A DNA stretch of 51,997 bases from a virus, in the IMG/VR virus record IMGVR_UViG_3300029319_000074, positions 1-51,997 of that record; one strand, 5' to 3'. Shown here one piece after another: positions 39,983 to 49,805 of this stretch. Position numbers and translations under genes: made by a program. The stretch's first letter is position 1. Every line of letters begins with the position of its first letter. The notes under the pieces are model-generated. The model was not told where the DNA came from. It ran no database searches and was given only the letters and a program-made list of their open reading frames with translations.

Positions 39983-40570
39983 TTATTCTCCTTCTTGTCT
40001 TGCTAACAAACTTGGACTAGGTGGTACTTCATCTAGTCTTTCTTTAATTTCTTCTGGTAATACATTTTCTTTTTTAAAATCTTTTTCAACTGTAGATAAT
40101 TTAGCTTTTTCCATAGCTTGTTTAAATGTACTTAACTGTACTTCAGGGTCATCTACTGCAGGATTATCATCTACACTTATTACCATCTCATCAGATTCTA
40201 ATCCATACATTTCACCCATAGACATAATCATATAAGTTAAAGGTTCTAATAACAATAACATTAAATCTGCATTCCATTTACCTTCTAAGAATCCAGTATA
40301 TAAAATAGCAGAAGCTAAATCTAAAATAGGAACTTCATTATCTAAAGCAGCAGTTAAATTTTCAAATGCTTCTTCTTCTAAAAGATTATCAAATATATAC
40401 ATAAGACAATCTTTTACAGTATTAAACTCTGAAGGTTTTTCCCAGTTATAAGGAGTATTAGGAGAGTTAGTTAAACTTTGACCCGGAATAGGTCTATTAA
40501 AATTATTAGTAACTAAATCTAATCCTTTTTCTTCTCTTAATATTTTATCTTCGTTGGATTCTATTCTCAT
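39983..40570 (-). CDS. Acidic virion-region protein, 195 aa
   Basis: Start chosen at the ATG at 40570, directly after the upstream stop; a TTG-led extension overlaps that gene more. Acidic, with a helical core (LLEEAFENLTAALDNEVPIL, then ASAILYTGFLEGKWNADLML). May act as a core adaptor or assembly chaperone among the internal proteins. No family recognised. Confidence 0.5.
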   Translation of the reverse strand: MRIESNEDKILREEKGLDLVTNNFNRPIPGQSLTNSPNTPYNWEKPSEFNTVKDCLMYIFDNLLEEEAFENLTAALDNEVPILDLASAILYTGFLEGKWNADLMLLLLEPLTYMIMSMGEMYGLESDEMVISVDDNPAVDDPEVQLSTFKQAMEKAKLSTVEKDFKKENVLPEEIKERLDEVPPSPSLLARQEGE

Positions 40571-40571
40571 A

Positions 40572-41435
40572 TTATACTCTCGGTAATGGTAATATATCTT
40601 GTTCAAATAATGGCATACTAAATGCTTTTATAAAATCAGGACTACTATTACTATATATAGCTTGATTAGAAAAAGCACTATAATTAGATGGTAAAGATTC
40701 CATAGTAGAATCAGCCATCATAGGTGCTATATCTTGCATGTAAGTATTTTGAGCTTGTTCTTGATTTACCATAGGTGATACTATACCACCTCTAGGCATC
40801 ATTGCAGAATCATCTCCACCCATTATACCTTGTATAACAGCACCCTCTACTAAACCTGTAGTTAAATTAACAGTTCCTTCTTTTAAATTTTCTGGTGTAA
40901 ATAAATCTGTGTAATGATTTTTTAAAGCTGTACCAACATCACCAAACCATTCTTTTACTGGACCACCTGTTACATTAAATGCTTGACCTAATTTTGTTGT
41001 TTTTGAAGCTGCTTTACCAACATCTAAAGTTGCAGACATAGCTTCACTTAAATTAGAAGATGTAATATTTACATCACTTAAAAGTGTATCAGCCATATTA
41101 CCTGCTGCACTTGATATTCTTGGTGCTGTAACTACAGTCTCACCTATAATTTTATTAGATGCTTGTACTGCTCCTTCTGTAACAGTATCTTTAATCCCTT
41201 CTTTTACAATTTCATCAGTTGCTGTTTTAGCAGCAGTTTGACTAGCTCCTTTACCAAACATACTTCCTACAGTTTTAAAGGATGTACCAAACATAGCATT
41301 AGCAGCATAAGGGGCAGCTATCATTAAAGCTACAGAACCTATTGGTCCTAATTTATCAAAAAACTTTCCAGCTTTTGAAAAAACTTTTTTTATACCCTTT
41401 TTAATTTTTTTACCTATCTTTCTTAATTTACCCAT
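40572..41435 (-). CDS. Internal virion protein with cationic N-terminus, 287 aa
   Basis: Starts at the ATG at 41435 (GAGGAAT site upstream); an extension to 41465 is not needed. The N-terminus is strongly cationic (GKLRKIGKKIKKGIKKVF) followed by a hydrophobic helix (GSVALMIAAPYAANAMF), the pattern of a membrane-active ejection protein. The rest is Gly/Ser/Ala-rich. Probably equivalent in role to T7 gp14. Confidence 0.55.
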   Translation of the reverse strand: MGKLRKIGKKIKKGIKKVFSKAGKFFDKLGPIGSVALMIAAPYAANAMFGTSFKTVGSMFGKGASQTAAKTATDEIVKEGIKDTVTEGAVQASNKIIGETVVTAPRISSAAGNMADTLLSDVNITSSNLSEAMSATLDVGKAASKTTKLGQAFNVTGGPVKEWFGDVGTALKNHYTDLFTPENLKEGTVNLTTGLVEGAVIQGIMGGDDSAMMPRGGIVSPMVNQEQAQNTYMQDIAPMMADSTMESLPSNYSAFSNQAIYSNSSPDFIKAFSMPLFEQDILPLPRV

Positions 41436-41445
41436 TATATTCCTC

Positions 41446-43572
41446 TTATGAAAAACTATTAGCAAGTGCTTGTATTAAAAATAAAACTTTATCATCGTAT
41501 GTTTGTCCAGCCTTACCTTCATTAGCAATAGCTGTTGATAATATTTGAGCAGCTCTAGTTTCTTCGTTTTCAAAAGCTCTAAAATCAAAGTCTGCTTGGT
41601 CTCTTAATTCTTGCCATAAAAAAGACATTGACCTAGAACTTAAATTAAAAGCATTCATTGCATTTTGCATATTAACTTGATTTTGAGCAGCAGTATTAAT
41701 TGTGTTAGCTTGTCTTCTCCATTGTACATTTGATGCTTCAACTGCTGCAGCATTTTGTGCATTCCATTGATTACGAGCAAAATCTTGTTGACTATTAAAC
41801 TGGTCAACTTGTGTATATAATTGTGCTCTAAATTTATTTAAGTCTGCTTCTCTTGCAGTATCTCTAGCTTCTGCTGCATTAGCTTGAGTTGCATTAAACT
41901 GTTCCATTGCATTGTTTTGAGAAGAGTTATATTGTTCCATTTGTGCTCCAAGGCTCATCATAAACTGGTCTCTTTGTTGTTCATTAGCAGCGTTAAATTG
42001 AGCAGCAGCATTTTGTGCAGATTGATTAGATAATATTCTTTGTTGATTTAATTGAGATGAAACAACATTAGATTGTTGTTCAGCATTTAAATTAGATATA
42101 TCCATTTGTAAAAAGTTTTTAGCATTTTGTATTTCTGCTTGTTGTTGTAAATTAGCTTCAGCTAAATTAGCTTGAGATAATAATACAGCACTTTGTATGG
42201 CTGCTTGTTGTTCATTACTAGCAACTGTCAAACTTACAGTTTGTAAAAATTTACTATTAGCTAACTCTGTTTGTTGGTCAGCATTAAACTGAGCCATATT
42301 TAAATTAAATACATTTTGAGCATTACTTAATGTTGCTTGTTGTTCTCTTTGTGCATTAGCTTCAGCAACCTGTGCTTCAATACTTCTTTGTTGACTTACA
42401 CTTTGTTGTATAGCTTGAGCATTACTTTGAGCTAAAGGTATAGCACTTTGTATAATAGCATTAAATAAATTATCTCTACCAACACTCGATGCACTTAAAC
42501 CTCTTTGAGCTAACATAGATTCTACACTAGCAACAGCAGGTTGAGCCCATGCAGGTATTTCTCCTTCTTCAATACCATTTAATAAACTGTCTAACTGATT
42601 AGATACTAAAGCTTCTTCTGGTAATCCAGCTATTAATCCTCTTTCTTGCTCTGTAAATTGTGTGAGTCTATCTTCTAAAGCTTCAGGATTACTACCTAAT
42701 TCAGCAATAGCATCTTCTTGTAATCCTGCATTTCTTAATTGTTTTTTAGCTCTAGTAACTCTAGCTAAATCTGTACCAGCATTTTTAGCTGCAGTAGCTT
42801 TAGCTTCAGGACTAAGTACTCCAGTTACTCTAGATGCCAAAGCACCTGCTGGTATATTAATAGGAGCACCTTCAATAGGTTTAACTTTTTCTACACCGGC
42901 TGCTTCAGCTATTCTAGATACATCACCTTCTGCTACTTGAACTTGAGCATCAGTTGGAACTATATCTAATTCATCTCTAGTTATCTGAGCAGCTTGTCTT
43001 TCAGCAGGAGTTTGTGCAGTTCTTAATCTTCCAGTTGTTACTTGTTCATCTCCTACAGAAGTTACTGGTTGTTTTTCAACAGTGGTAGGAGCATCCATAA
43101 TGTTTCGTTCTTGGTCTCTTACTATAAGTTCTCCTGTTTCAGGATTTCTACCAGCTACTTCTTTTGCTGTAGGAATTACTGCTGTTTCTGGTAACATACC
43201 TTGAGCAGAACCTTCTATCATACTGGCAGTTCTTTGAATTCTATCTGTCCTATCTTGAGATGCAGTAGTAGGTCTATTCATCTGTGTATTAAGTGGAGTT
43301 GTAACACTGGTATTATCACCTCCACCCCCAATACCGGGAATATTAATAATGCTTCCCTCATCACTAGTAGGTTGTATTTTATCTAATCTATCAACAGAAA
43401 ATCTATCTCTTAATTCTTCTTGTCGTCTTTCAAATCTTTCTCTGTCTTCATCTTCATTGTGAGGACCACCATGAAATTTAGACACTCTTCCACCAGTACG
43501 CATATCTATTCTACCACCTGTAGTATATCTATTTCTTTTACTTCTTCTTTTTTTCTTTTCTTTTCTTGTCAT
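41446..43572 (-). CDS. Internal virion protein, Gln/Asn/Ala-rich, 708 aa
   Basis: Starts at the ATG at 43572 with AGGAAA upstream; an in-frame extension to 43587 lacks support. A basic N-terminus (RKEKKKRRSKRNRYTTGG), a GGPH motif, a disordered stretch, then about 400 residues of long helices rich in Gln, Asn and Ala with the recurrent pattern of NAxQFNAxxEQQ (for example NLNMAQFNADQQ and NNAMEQFNATQ). Likely a rod-like core protein. Common in large-genome marine podoviruses. Confidence 0.55.
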   Translation of the reverse strand: MTRKEKKKRRSKRNRYTTGGRIDMRTGGRVSKFHGGPHNEDEDRERFERRQEELRDRFSVDRLDKIQPTSDEGSIINIPGIGGGGDNTSVTTPLNTQMNRPTTASQDRTDRIQRTASMIEGSAQGMLPETAVIPTAKEVAGRNPETGELIVRDQERNIMDAPTTVEKQPVTSVGDEQVTTGRLRTAQTPAERQAAQITRDELDIVPTDAQVQVAEGDVSRIAEAAGVEKVKPIEGAPINIPAGALASRVTGVLSPEAKATAAKNAGTDLARVTRAKKQLRNAGLQEDAIAELGSNPEALEDRLTQFTEQERGLIAGLPEEALVSNQLDSLLNGIEEGEIPAWAQPAVASVESMLAQRGLSASSVGRDNLFNAIIQSAIPLAQSNAQAIQQSVSQQRSIEAQVAEANAQREQQATLSNAQNVFNLNMAQFNADQQTELANSKFLQTVSLTVASNEQQAAIQSAVLLSQANLAEANLQQQAEIQNAKNFLQMDISNLNAEQQSNVVSSQLNQQRILSNQSAQNAAAQFNAANEQQRDQFMMSLGAQMEQYNSSQNNAMEQFNATQANAAEARDTAREADLNKFRAQLYTQVDQFNSQQDFARNQWNAQNAAAVEASNVQWRRQANTINTAAQNQVNMQNAMNAFNLSSRSMSFLWQELRDQADFDFRAFENEETRAAQILSTAIANEGKAGQTYDDKVLFLIQALANSFS

Positions 43573-43651
43573 TATCTTTTCCTGCACGATGTAGCAGCTT
43601 CATAAGAAGTTTAGGTTTGTCTGTCATCATTATGATTACTGCTCGTTTCAT
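43538..43651 (-). CDS. Tiny basic protein, 37 aa
   Basis: ATGA-coupled to the preceding gene and overlapping the next start by 35 nt. MKRAVIIMMTDKPKLLMKLL, then a Lys-rich tail. Overlap-coupled start supports it; the low-complexity tail and small size argue for caution. Confidence 0.4.
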   Translation of the reverse strand: MKRAVIIMMTDKPKLLMKLLHRAGKDNDKKRKEKKKK

Positions 43652-43890
43652 TTTACTTCAAATAATTTGTCAACCTTTTCGTGTAATTTTTCTACTCTAT
43701 CCATTAGAGTATTCATGTCATCTTTTAATTCTTGTTTAGTTACATAGTCTCTTGCAATCTCTTCACGAGTTTTATTTAAGAGTATGTCAATTCTTTTAGC
43801 TTCTGCAGTATTACCACGAATACCATAAAGTACGGGAGCTAACACCAAAGTTATAAAGATATTCCAAAATAAATAAGGTGTTAGTTCCAT
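43648..43890 (-). CDS. Membrane protein with coiled coil, 80 aa
   Basis: One N-terminal transmembrane helix (LFWNIFITLVLAPVLYGI), then a coiled coil (KQELKDDMNTLMDRVEKLHE). Resembles small holin- or spanin-like phage proteins, but it lies in the fibre-to-core gap, away from the endolysin. Function unknown. Confidence 0.55.
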   Translation of the reverse strand: MELTPYLFWNIFITLVLAPVLYGIRGNTAEAKRIDILLNKTREEIARDYVTKQELKDDMNTLMDRVEKLHEKVDKLFEVK

Positions 43891-43892
43891 AA

Positions 43893-44237
43893 CTAGCTAA
43901 GTACTTTAGTTACGCTAGTAGGTGTTATTTTTTCAGCTATCTCAGCATCTAATGCAGTTTTCATAGCTGTAACAGTATCAGCAGTTAATGCTGTTTCGAC
44001 CCAGCCTTGAACATCACTAGCTTTTAAGCTAGACCATTCTATAAAGCTTGAAAGGTCTGAAGTGTCAACACTCTGAGAACCATAAGTAGTAGCAGTCCAG
44101 TTATTACCATCGCTATCTTTATTAGTATCATCAGTTGCTGTAAGTCTCCAATGTACATTATAGACTACATCACTTTTACTATCTTTTGTAGGGTATGTGT
44201 CGCAAGTGTTAACATCCCAAGTATATCCTATTGCCAT
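43893..44237 (-). CDS. Small virion-region protein, 114 aa (DUF7936-like)
   Basis: Starts AIGYTWDVNTCDTYPTKDS, with VVYNVHWRLTATDDT, and ends in a helix (VETALTADTVTAMKTALDAE). This is a family often found next to fibres in marine phages (recalled as DUF7936). Soluble, no enzyme motif. Probably a tail or fibre accessory. Confidence 0.55.
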   Translation of the reverse strand: MAIGYTWDVNTCDTYPTKDSKSDVVYNVHWRLTATDDTNKDSDGNNWTATTYGSQSVDTSDLSSFIEWSSLKASDVQGWVETALTADTVTAMKTALDAEIAEKITPTSVTKVLS

Positions 44238-44250
44238 ATTTATTCTCCTT

Positions 44251-47200
44251 TTATCCTATTTTTACTGCAACTAAAGGTTTGCCATCACTTTGAGTTGCCC
44301 ATATTTTTCCTACACATAACTGATATTCTTCAAATGTAGGATTTGTTTTAGCTACACATTGTATAGCTGTTCCATTTGCTTGTGGATATACATAGTCACC
44401 CACATTAAATGAACCTGTTATATTTACTGGTACTTGACCACTAAATGCTATTCTGTCATGTTTCTGCCTTTCTGTTTCGTATTGTTCATCTGTTAAATTT
44501 AAATCAACAGAACCCCAAGTATCACCACCAACATATGATGGGTCTGTAGATTTAATGACAAAAGAAATAGCATTATTAAATACATCTGTTAATTTGCCAG
44601 TAGAATCCACACCACAAACATCACCTTTTGCTATAGTTCCACAACTATCAGCTTTTTTCATGTATTCAGCGTAGTCTGCACCTGAAGCATTTACAGTACC
44701 ACCAGCATTAATAGAACGAGAATTTCCTGAGTGTCTACCAACATACATAGCTGCAACACCTGAATCATATAAATTTTGTGAAACAACTTTTAAAACAAAT
44801 GGATTTGCATTTGAACCACCACCATTAGCAGAAAAATACACATCCCCATCACTTTCACTTGTTGGATATGTAAGTCTTATACCACCACCTGCTACACCAA
44901 CATCTGTTGATGTTCCAATCAACAAATTACCTGCAGCATTAAGACGAGCTGTCTCACTACCTCCCTGAAAAATTGTTAAAGCATTACCAACAGTAATTAA
45001 ATCTACTGTTGTAGTATTAGCATTGTCAGCAAAAGTAATGGCAGCCTCATCAGATGAACCATTATCTCTACCTATAATTCTTATACCTCTTGCAGAGCCA
45101 TCACATTGAACATTTAAAGGTGCTGTTGTGGTTGTAGTTCCTATAGAAACATTACCAGTACTATCAATACGCATCTTTTCAGATAATGTAACTGCTGCTC
45201 CTGCACTACCACTAGCTTGTGTAAAAAATTGGTGAATACCAGCTTCTTGTCTGTAAGCTGAAGATTCATTAGCTTCAATGTACGCAAAAGCACCTGTATC
45301 AGAATCAACATACATATTATCTGTAACAAAAGTACCATCAAGACCATGAACTCCTGTAGCATTTTCACTTATTACTGAACCTTTTTGACCTATAAAAAGT
45401 TGTGTCCAACCAGTATGTGTATCAGTAGGTGGAGTAGTTCCCATACCTATTGACCCTTTACTTGTCATTCTCATTCTTTCTGTATTCTTAGTAAAGAAAG
45501 TTAAATCATCTGTAGTACAACCTATAAAGTTACCTTCATTAGTATTTGAGTCAGATATTTTTAAGAAAGTATTTGCTGTAGTAGATGTTAAATGTAAGAC
45601 TGTATTTGCTGAAGAACCACCATCAATTTCTAAAGGAGAATCTGGACTACTTGTACCAATACCAACACCAGTAGAATCTATAATAACTCTTTCAGTACCA
45701 CCAGTATCAAATCTGATTTTATCTTCATCACTTGATTCTTCTACTTGAACCATGGTATCACCATCGGCATCACTTAGTTGTGTAGCTGTTGTAATACTTG
45801 TATTAGTTGCAGTTATAGCTTCTACTGCCACACCTGAAGGTGGGGCTACTCCAAATGTTAAAGTAGTACCACTTACTGAAAAACTATCTTTGTTTTGATA
45901 AACACCATCAAAGTAAACTGATACATTGTTTTCATGTACTGGAGCAACTGATAATGTTAATGTAGTATCAGAACCATCTCCAGTCATTGTAGCTATTGAG
46001 TTATTAGAACCACCTACAGTTGTTGTGCTATGATAGACTGTAATAACTCTACCATTAGCAGGAGCTGTAGCAAATGTTAATGTAGTTCCTGAAACAGAGT
46101 AAACATTTTGTGCTTGGAAAACACCATCAACAAATACCATTAAATTGTTTTCGCTGTCTGGAGCTGTGCTTAATGTAAAAGTTGTATCACTTCCATCACC
46201 TGTAAAGATATTGGTGTCCATGTTTGTACCTGAACCACCACCGGCTATTGCACCCCATTCAGTTGTATAACCTTCAAACTTACCTGTTTCTGAATTATAT
46301 CTAAAATAACCTGCTGCTGGTGAAGAAGGTCTTTGTGCTGTTGTACCTACTGGTACATGTATTGAGTCTGTATTAGAACCTAAGTCTAGTGAAACATCTG
46401 GTGAAGTTTGATTGACACCTATTTTATTTTCACTTACATCAACAAATAATACACCACTATCTACATTAACATCTCCAGAGAATGTAGCTGCATTAAATGT
46501 TGTAGGTACTATATTAGCACTACCATCAAAGCTTACACCACCAATAGTTCTTGCAGTTGTTAAAGTAGCTGCTGAACCTGTAGTGTTTTGATTAAGAGTT
46601 CCTACTGTTAAATCTATCGTACCATCGGAGTCTTGATAATCAACTGTAATACCTGATTCAGTATTAGAACTAAACATAGCACCAACTGTATCTTGTACAA
46701 CCTCTGTTAGGTCTATATTAGCTGTACCATCAAAACTTACTCCGTGTATTGTTCTAGCTGTTTCAAGTGCTGTAGCTGTAGCTGCATTACCTGTTGTACT
46801 TTGATTTAATGTACCAACTGTAAAGTCTAATGTACCATCACTATCCTCGTAAGTTACAGTAATACCACTTTCAGTATTACTAGATACCATAGCTCCTACA
46901 GTATCTTGAATAACCTCTGATAAATCAATGTTAGCTGTACCATCAAAAGATACACCATGTATTGTTCTTGCTGTCGCTAACGCTGTAGCTGTATCTGCCA
47001 AGGCTACAGAAATATTAGCTGTACCATCAAAGCTTGTACCACCAATAGTTCTAGCAGTTTCTAAAGCTGTAGCAGTTGCAGCATTACCTGTAGTATCTTG
47101 GTTAAGTGTTCCAATAACAAAGTCTAAAGTATTATCACTATCATCATAAGTTACTGTAACTCCTGTTTCTGTATTAGAAGTTACCATAGCTCCTACAGTA

Positions 47201-48465
47201 TCACTAATTGTTTCTGCTAGTGTTGTACCATTTATTGTAATAGCATCAGCTTCTAATGTACCATCGATGTCTACATCTCCTGATACATCTAATGTAGCTG
47301 CATCAAGTTCACCTGTTATAGTTATGTTTCTTGCACCTGTAAAGTCTTTGTTACCATCTACAATAATAGCTTTAGAAGCTTCTACAGTTCCTACTGTTGA
47401 AACATCTACATAATTAAGTTCTGTTGTAGTTGCTGTAACACCATCAAGTAAGTTTAATTCTGTAGCTGTTGATGTAACTCCATCAAGTATGTTTAACTCT
47501 GATGCAGTACTGGTAACGCCATCAAGTATGTTTAGCTCTGCTGTTGTAGATGTTACACCATCCATTATATTTAATTCAGCAGTAGTTGCAGTTACACCAT
47601 CCATAATGTTTAGTTCTGCTGTTGTTGCAGTAACTCCGTCCATTATATTTAGTTCTGCAGTTGTAGCAGTTACTCCGTCAAGAATATTAAGTTCGGCTGC
47701 TGTGGATGTCACTCCATCTAATATGTTTAGTTCAGCAGCAGTTGATGTGATTGCTGTGCCATTAAAGTTTATAGCATCTAAATATGCAACACCATCAATA
47801 TATAAATCTTTCCATTCTTTTGAAGAACTACCTAAGTCATATGTGTTATCATCATCTGGAACAATATTAGAATCTACTTCACCACCAAAAACAATATTGT
47901 CTGTATCAGCATCACCTAAAGTTAGTGTACCACCATTAAATGTTGTTGTACCTGTTACTGTAAGATTACCACCTACATCGACATTACCTGTAGTGGTAAC
48001 AGTAGTAAATGCACCAGTAGAAGCTGAGTTAGCTCCTATAGTAGCACCATCAACAGTACCACCATTAATATCAGCAGTATCAGCAACTAAAGCATCTGTA
48101 GTAACTGTACCATCAAAAAATGCATCTTTAAATTCAAGAGAGCTAGTACCTAAGTCAATATCATTATCTGTTACAGGAACTATAGCACCATCTGCTATAT
48201 ATAATTGTTGTACTGAACTACTAGATACTTCTACATAAAACTCAATATGATTATTTGTAGTGTCTATTAAGACTTTGTTGTTTGGAGAAGTTTCTCCTGC
48301 ATCACCAATTAATCCTATAACTGGTCCAGAAGCTGTTGTTCCATCATGTGAGTGTCCTGTTGAGTTGTTAAATGCATTTACTAACTGATTATATTCATTA
48401 TTAAATAACGCAGCAGTAATTGTATCTCCATCTGCAAAAGAACTTTGTCTTGTATATCCTGCCAT
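44251..48465 (-). CDS. Long repetitive tail fibre, 1404 aa
   Basis: 1404 aa tail-fibre protein. A typical N-terminus (GYTRQSSFADGDTITAALFN), beta-rich modules, nine 13-residue TAELNILDGV-type repeats (about residues 235-355), three longer repeats with GVSFDGTANI and SSNTESGITV, two paired FTGDGSDTTFTLS modules, then MRIDSTGNVSIGTTTT modules. The end has DYAEYMKKADSC and GDYVYPQANGTA, resembling the self-cleaving Peptidase_G2 chaperone end. It should bind the host surface. The repeated units are prone to recombination. The start overlaps the preceding stop as TAATG. Confidence 0.82.
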   Translation of the reverse strand: MAGYTRQSSFADGDTITAALFNNEYNQLVNAFNNSTGHSHDGTTASGPVIGLIGDAGETSPNNKVLIDTTNNHIEFYVEVSSSSVQQLYIADGAIVPVTDNDIDLGTSSLEFKDAFFDGTVTTDALVADTADINGGTVDGATIGANSASTGAFTTVTTTGNVDVGGNLTVTGTTTFNGGTLTLGDADTDNIVFGGEVDSNIVPDDDNTYDLGSSSKEWKDLYIDGVAYLDAINFNGTAITSTAAELNILDGVTSTAAELNILDGVTATTAELNIMDGVTATTAELNIMDGVTATTAELNIMDGVTSTTAELNILDGVTSTASELNILDGVTSTATELNLLDGVTATTTELNYVDVSTVGTVEASKAIIVDGNKDFTGARNITITGELDAATLDVSGDVDIDGTLEADAITINGTTLAETISDTVGAMVTSNTETGVTVTYDDSDNTLDFVIGTLNQDTTGNAATATALETARTIGGTSFDGTANISVALADTATALATARTIHGVSFDGTANIDLSEVIQDTVGAMVSSNTESGITVTYEDSDGTLDFTVGTLNQSTTGNAATATALETARTIHGVSFDGTANIDLTEVVQDTVGAMFSSNTESGITVDYQDSDGTIDLTVGTLNQNTTGSAATLTTARTIGGVSFDGSANIVPTTFNAATFSGDVNVDSGVLFVDVSENKIGVNQTSPDVSLDLGSNTDSIHVPVGTTAQRPSSPAAGYFRYNSETGKFEGYTTEWGAIAGGGSGTNMDTNIFTGDGSDTTFTLSTAPDSENNLMVFVDGVFQAQNVYSVSGTTLTFATAPANGRVITVYHSTTTVGGSNNSIATMTGDGSDTTLTLSVAPVHENNVSVYFDGVYQNKDSFSVSGTTLTFGVAPPSGVAVEAITATNTSITTATQLSDADGDTMVQVEESSDEDKIRFDTGGTERVIIDSTGVGIGTSSPDSPLEIDGGSSANTVLHLTSTTANTFLKISDSNTNEGNFIGCTTDDLTFFTKNTERMRMTSKGSIGMGTTPPTDTHTGWTQLFIGQKGSVISENATGVHGLDGTFVTDNMYVDSDTGAFAYIEANESSAYRQEAGIHQFFTQASGSAGAAVTLSEKMRIDSTGNVSIGTTTTTAPLNVQCDGSARGIRIIGRDNGSSDEAAITFADNANTTTVDLITVGNALTIFQGGSETARLNAAGNLLIGTSTDVGVAGGGIRLTYPTSESDGDVYFSANGGGSNANPFVLKVVSQNLYDSGVAAMYVGRHSGNSRSINAGGTVNASGADYAEYMKKADSCGTIAKGDVCGVDSTGKLTDVFNNAISFVIKSTDPSYVGGDTWGSVDLNLTDEQYETERQKHDRIAFSGQVPVNITGSFNVGDYVYPQANGTAIQCVAKTNPTFEEYQLCVGKIWATQSDGKPLVAVKIG
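47402..47752 (-). repeat. Nine 39-bp tandem repeats in the fibre gene
   Basis: The repeated 13-residue unit (core AELNILDGVT, variants NIMDGV, NLLDGV, NYVDVS) spans nine units of 39 bp within the 1404-aa fibre. Several adjacent units are almost identical, suggesting recent duplication. Copy number may vary between relatives, giving fibre-length variation. Confidence 0.8.
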
Positions 48466-49802
48466 TATTTACTCTCCAATTTTGTTTTTAATTCTTCTAC
48501 TTCTGCTGTTAGTTCTTGTACAGCTTTTACTAACAATGGTGTTATTCTTCCATAATCTACACCTTGCATTTCATTACCATCTTTTTCACCATAAACACAG
48601 TCACTAAATATTTCATCAACTTCATGTGCTATAAATCCTTCAGCTTCTTCACCTGTTTCTTTCCAAGTAAATTTTACTGGATTTAATTTATTTAATCTTT
48701 CTAAACCATTTTGCATGGTTTCTATATTTTCTTTTAATCTATAATCAGATGATGTGTTATAAACTGTTGAAGAACCACCTGATGTAATTGAGCCTACTGC
48801 TGTTGCACTGTCATTTTCAAACAAACATAAAAATCCATTACCAAAAGATGATTTTCTTACTATTAGTCCAGCACCTGCAGTTCTTGTTACAATAGCATCT
48901 GAACCAGCATCGATTGATAAATCTTCTTGACCTCTTACGCCACTTGTAGTTCCTATAAGAACTTTTCCAGAACTATTAATTCTCATTCTCTCGGTATCAG
49001 TGTTTGTATTAAAAACTATAGTATCTTCACCTTGTAGTTGTAATGCACCTGAACCAGTCGCAGATGATAAACCTATAGAGCCATACTCAACATTATTATC
49101 ACCTCTAAGCATAAAATGTTTTTTACCATCACCATTTCTGGTTTGAATGATTGCACCAGTGCCAACATTACTTACGCCATTAAATAAACCTGCGTATGTG
49201 CTGTTTCCTATAGCTGTACCCAGTTGTAACAGACCAGCACTTGTGAGTCTCATAGTCTCTGAACCTGCTGTTGAAAAACTTAGGATATTGCTTGCAATAT
49301 TAAACATTCCTGTATCAGCGTCATCATGAAATGAGTATGCTGGTGCAGAAGCATCTTCTCTACCTGCTAAAAATCTTTCATTTTCTGCTCGTATAGTTCC
49401 ATTTACATTTAAAGTAGCATTTGGACTAGTCATTCCTATTCCAACTTTTCCAGCACTTGTAATACGCATTCTTTCTGTACCATCATTAGTACGGAATCTT
49501 ATATCTTCAGCATCTATTGATAATGAAGCATAATCATTTGATGTTCTGTTATAACATTGTATAAAACTTACTGGGTCTCCCATAGAAAATTCTATACCAA
49601 TACCACCATCTGTATGTTGAACTACAAAGGTTGTCTGTGGACTTGAAGAATTTATACCTACTTTATTATTACCACTATCAACAAATAACATGTGTGTTTT
49701 ATCATTAGACTCAACTCTAAAATCAGCATCTGCTGAACTTTCATTAATTACTACGCCACCATCTAAATCTACTAAAGATGCTGAAACTTTTGTTATTGCC
49801 AT
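48465..49802 (-). CDS. Tail fibre with S74 chaperone, 445 aa
   Basis: 445 aa. Repeated VGINSSSPQ, ERMRITSAGKVGIG and ERMRINSSGKVLIG modules, then a C-terminal Peptidase_S74 intramolecular chaperone (SDYRLKENIE, GFIAHEVDEIF, EMQGVDYGRITPLLVKAVQE) ending in a coiled coil. The chaperone trimerises and cuts itself off after folding. A paralogue of the fibre split across the contig ends. It overlaps the next gene start as TAATG. Confidence 0.85.
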   Translation of the reverse strand: MAITKVSASLVDLDGGVVINESSADADFRVESNDKTHMLFVDSGNNKVGINSSSPQTTFVVQHTDGGIGIEFSMGDPVSFIQCYNRTSNDYASLSIDAEDIRFRTNDGTERMRITSAGKVGIGMTSPNATLNVNGTIRAENERFLAGREDASAPAYSFHDDADTGMFNIASNILSFSTAGSETMRLTSAGLLQLGTAIGNSTYAGLFNGVSNVGTGAIIQTRNGDGKKHFMLRGDNNVEYGSIGLSSATGSGALQLQGEDTIVFNTNTDTERMRINSSGKVLIGTTSGVRGQEDLSIDAGSDAIVTRTAGAGLIVRKSSFGNGFLCLFENDSATAVGSITSGGSSTVYNTSSDYRLKENIETMQNGLERLNKLNPVKFTWKETGEEAEGFIAHEVDEIFSDCVYGEKDGNEMQGVDYGRITPLLVKAVQELTAEVEELKTKLESK

Positions 49803-49805
49803 ATT

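Noticed and set aside
47489-48238. 249-codon plus-strand ORF
   Set aside because: It is the antisense shadow of the 39-bp repeats in the fibre gene; its amino-acid repeats mirror them.
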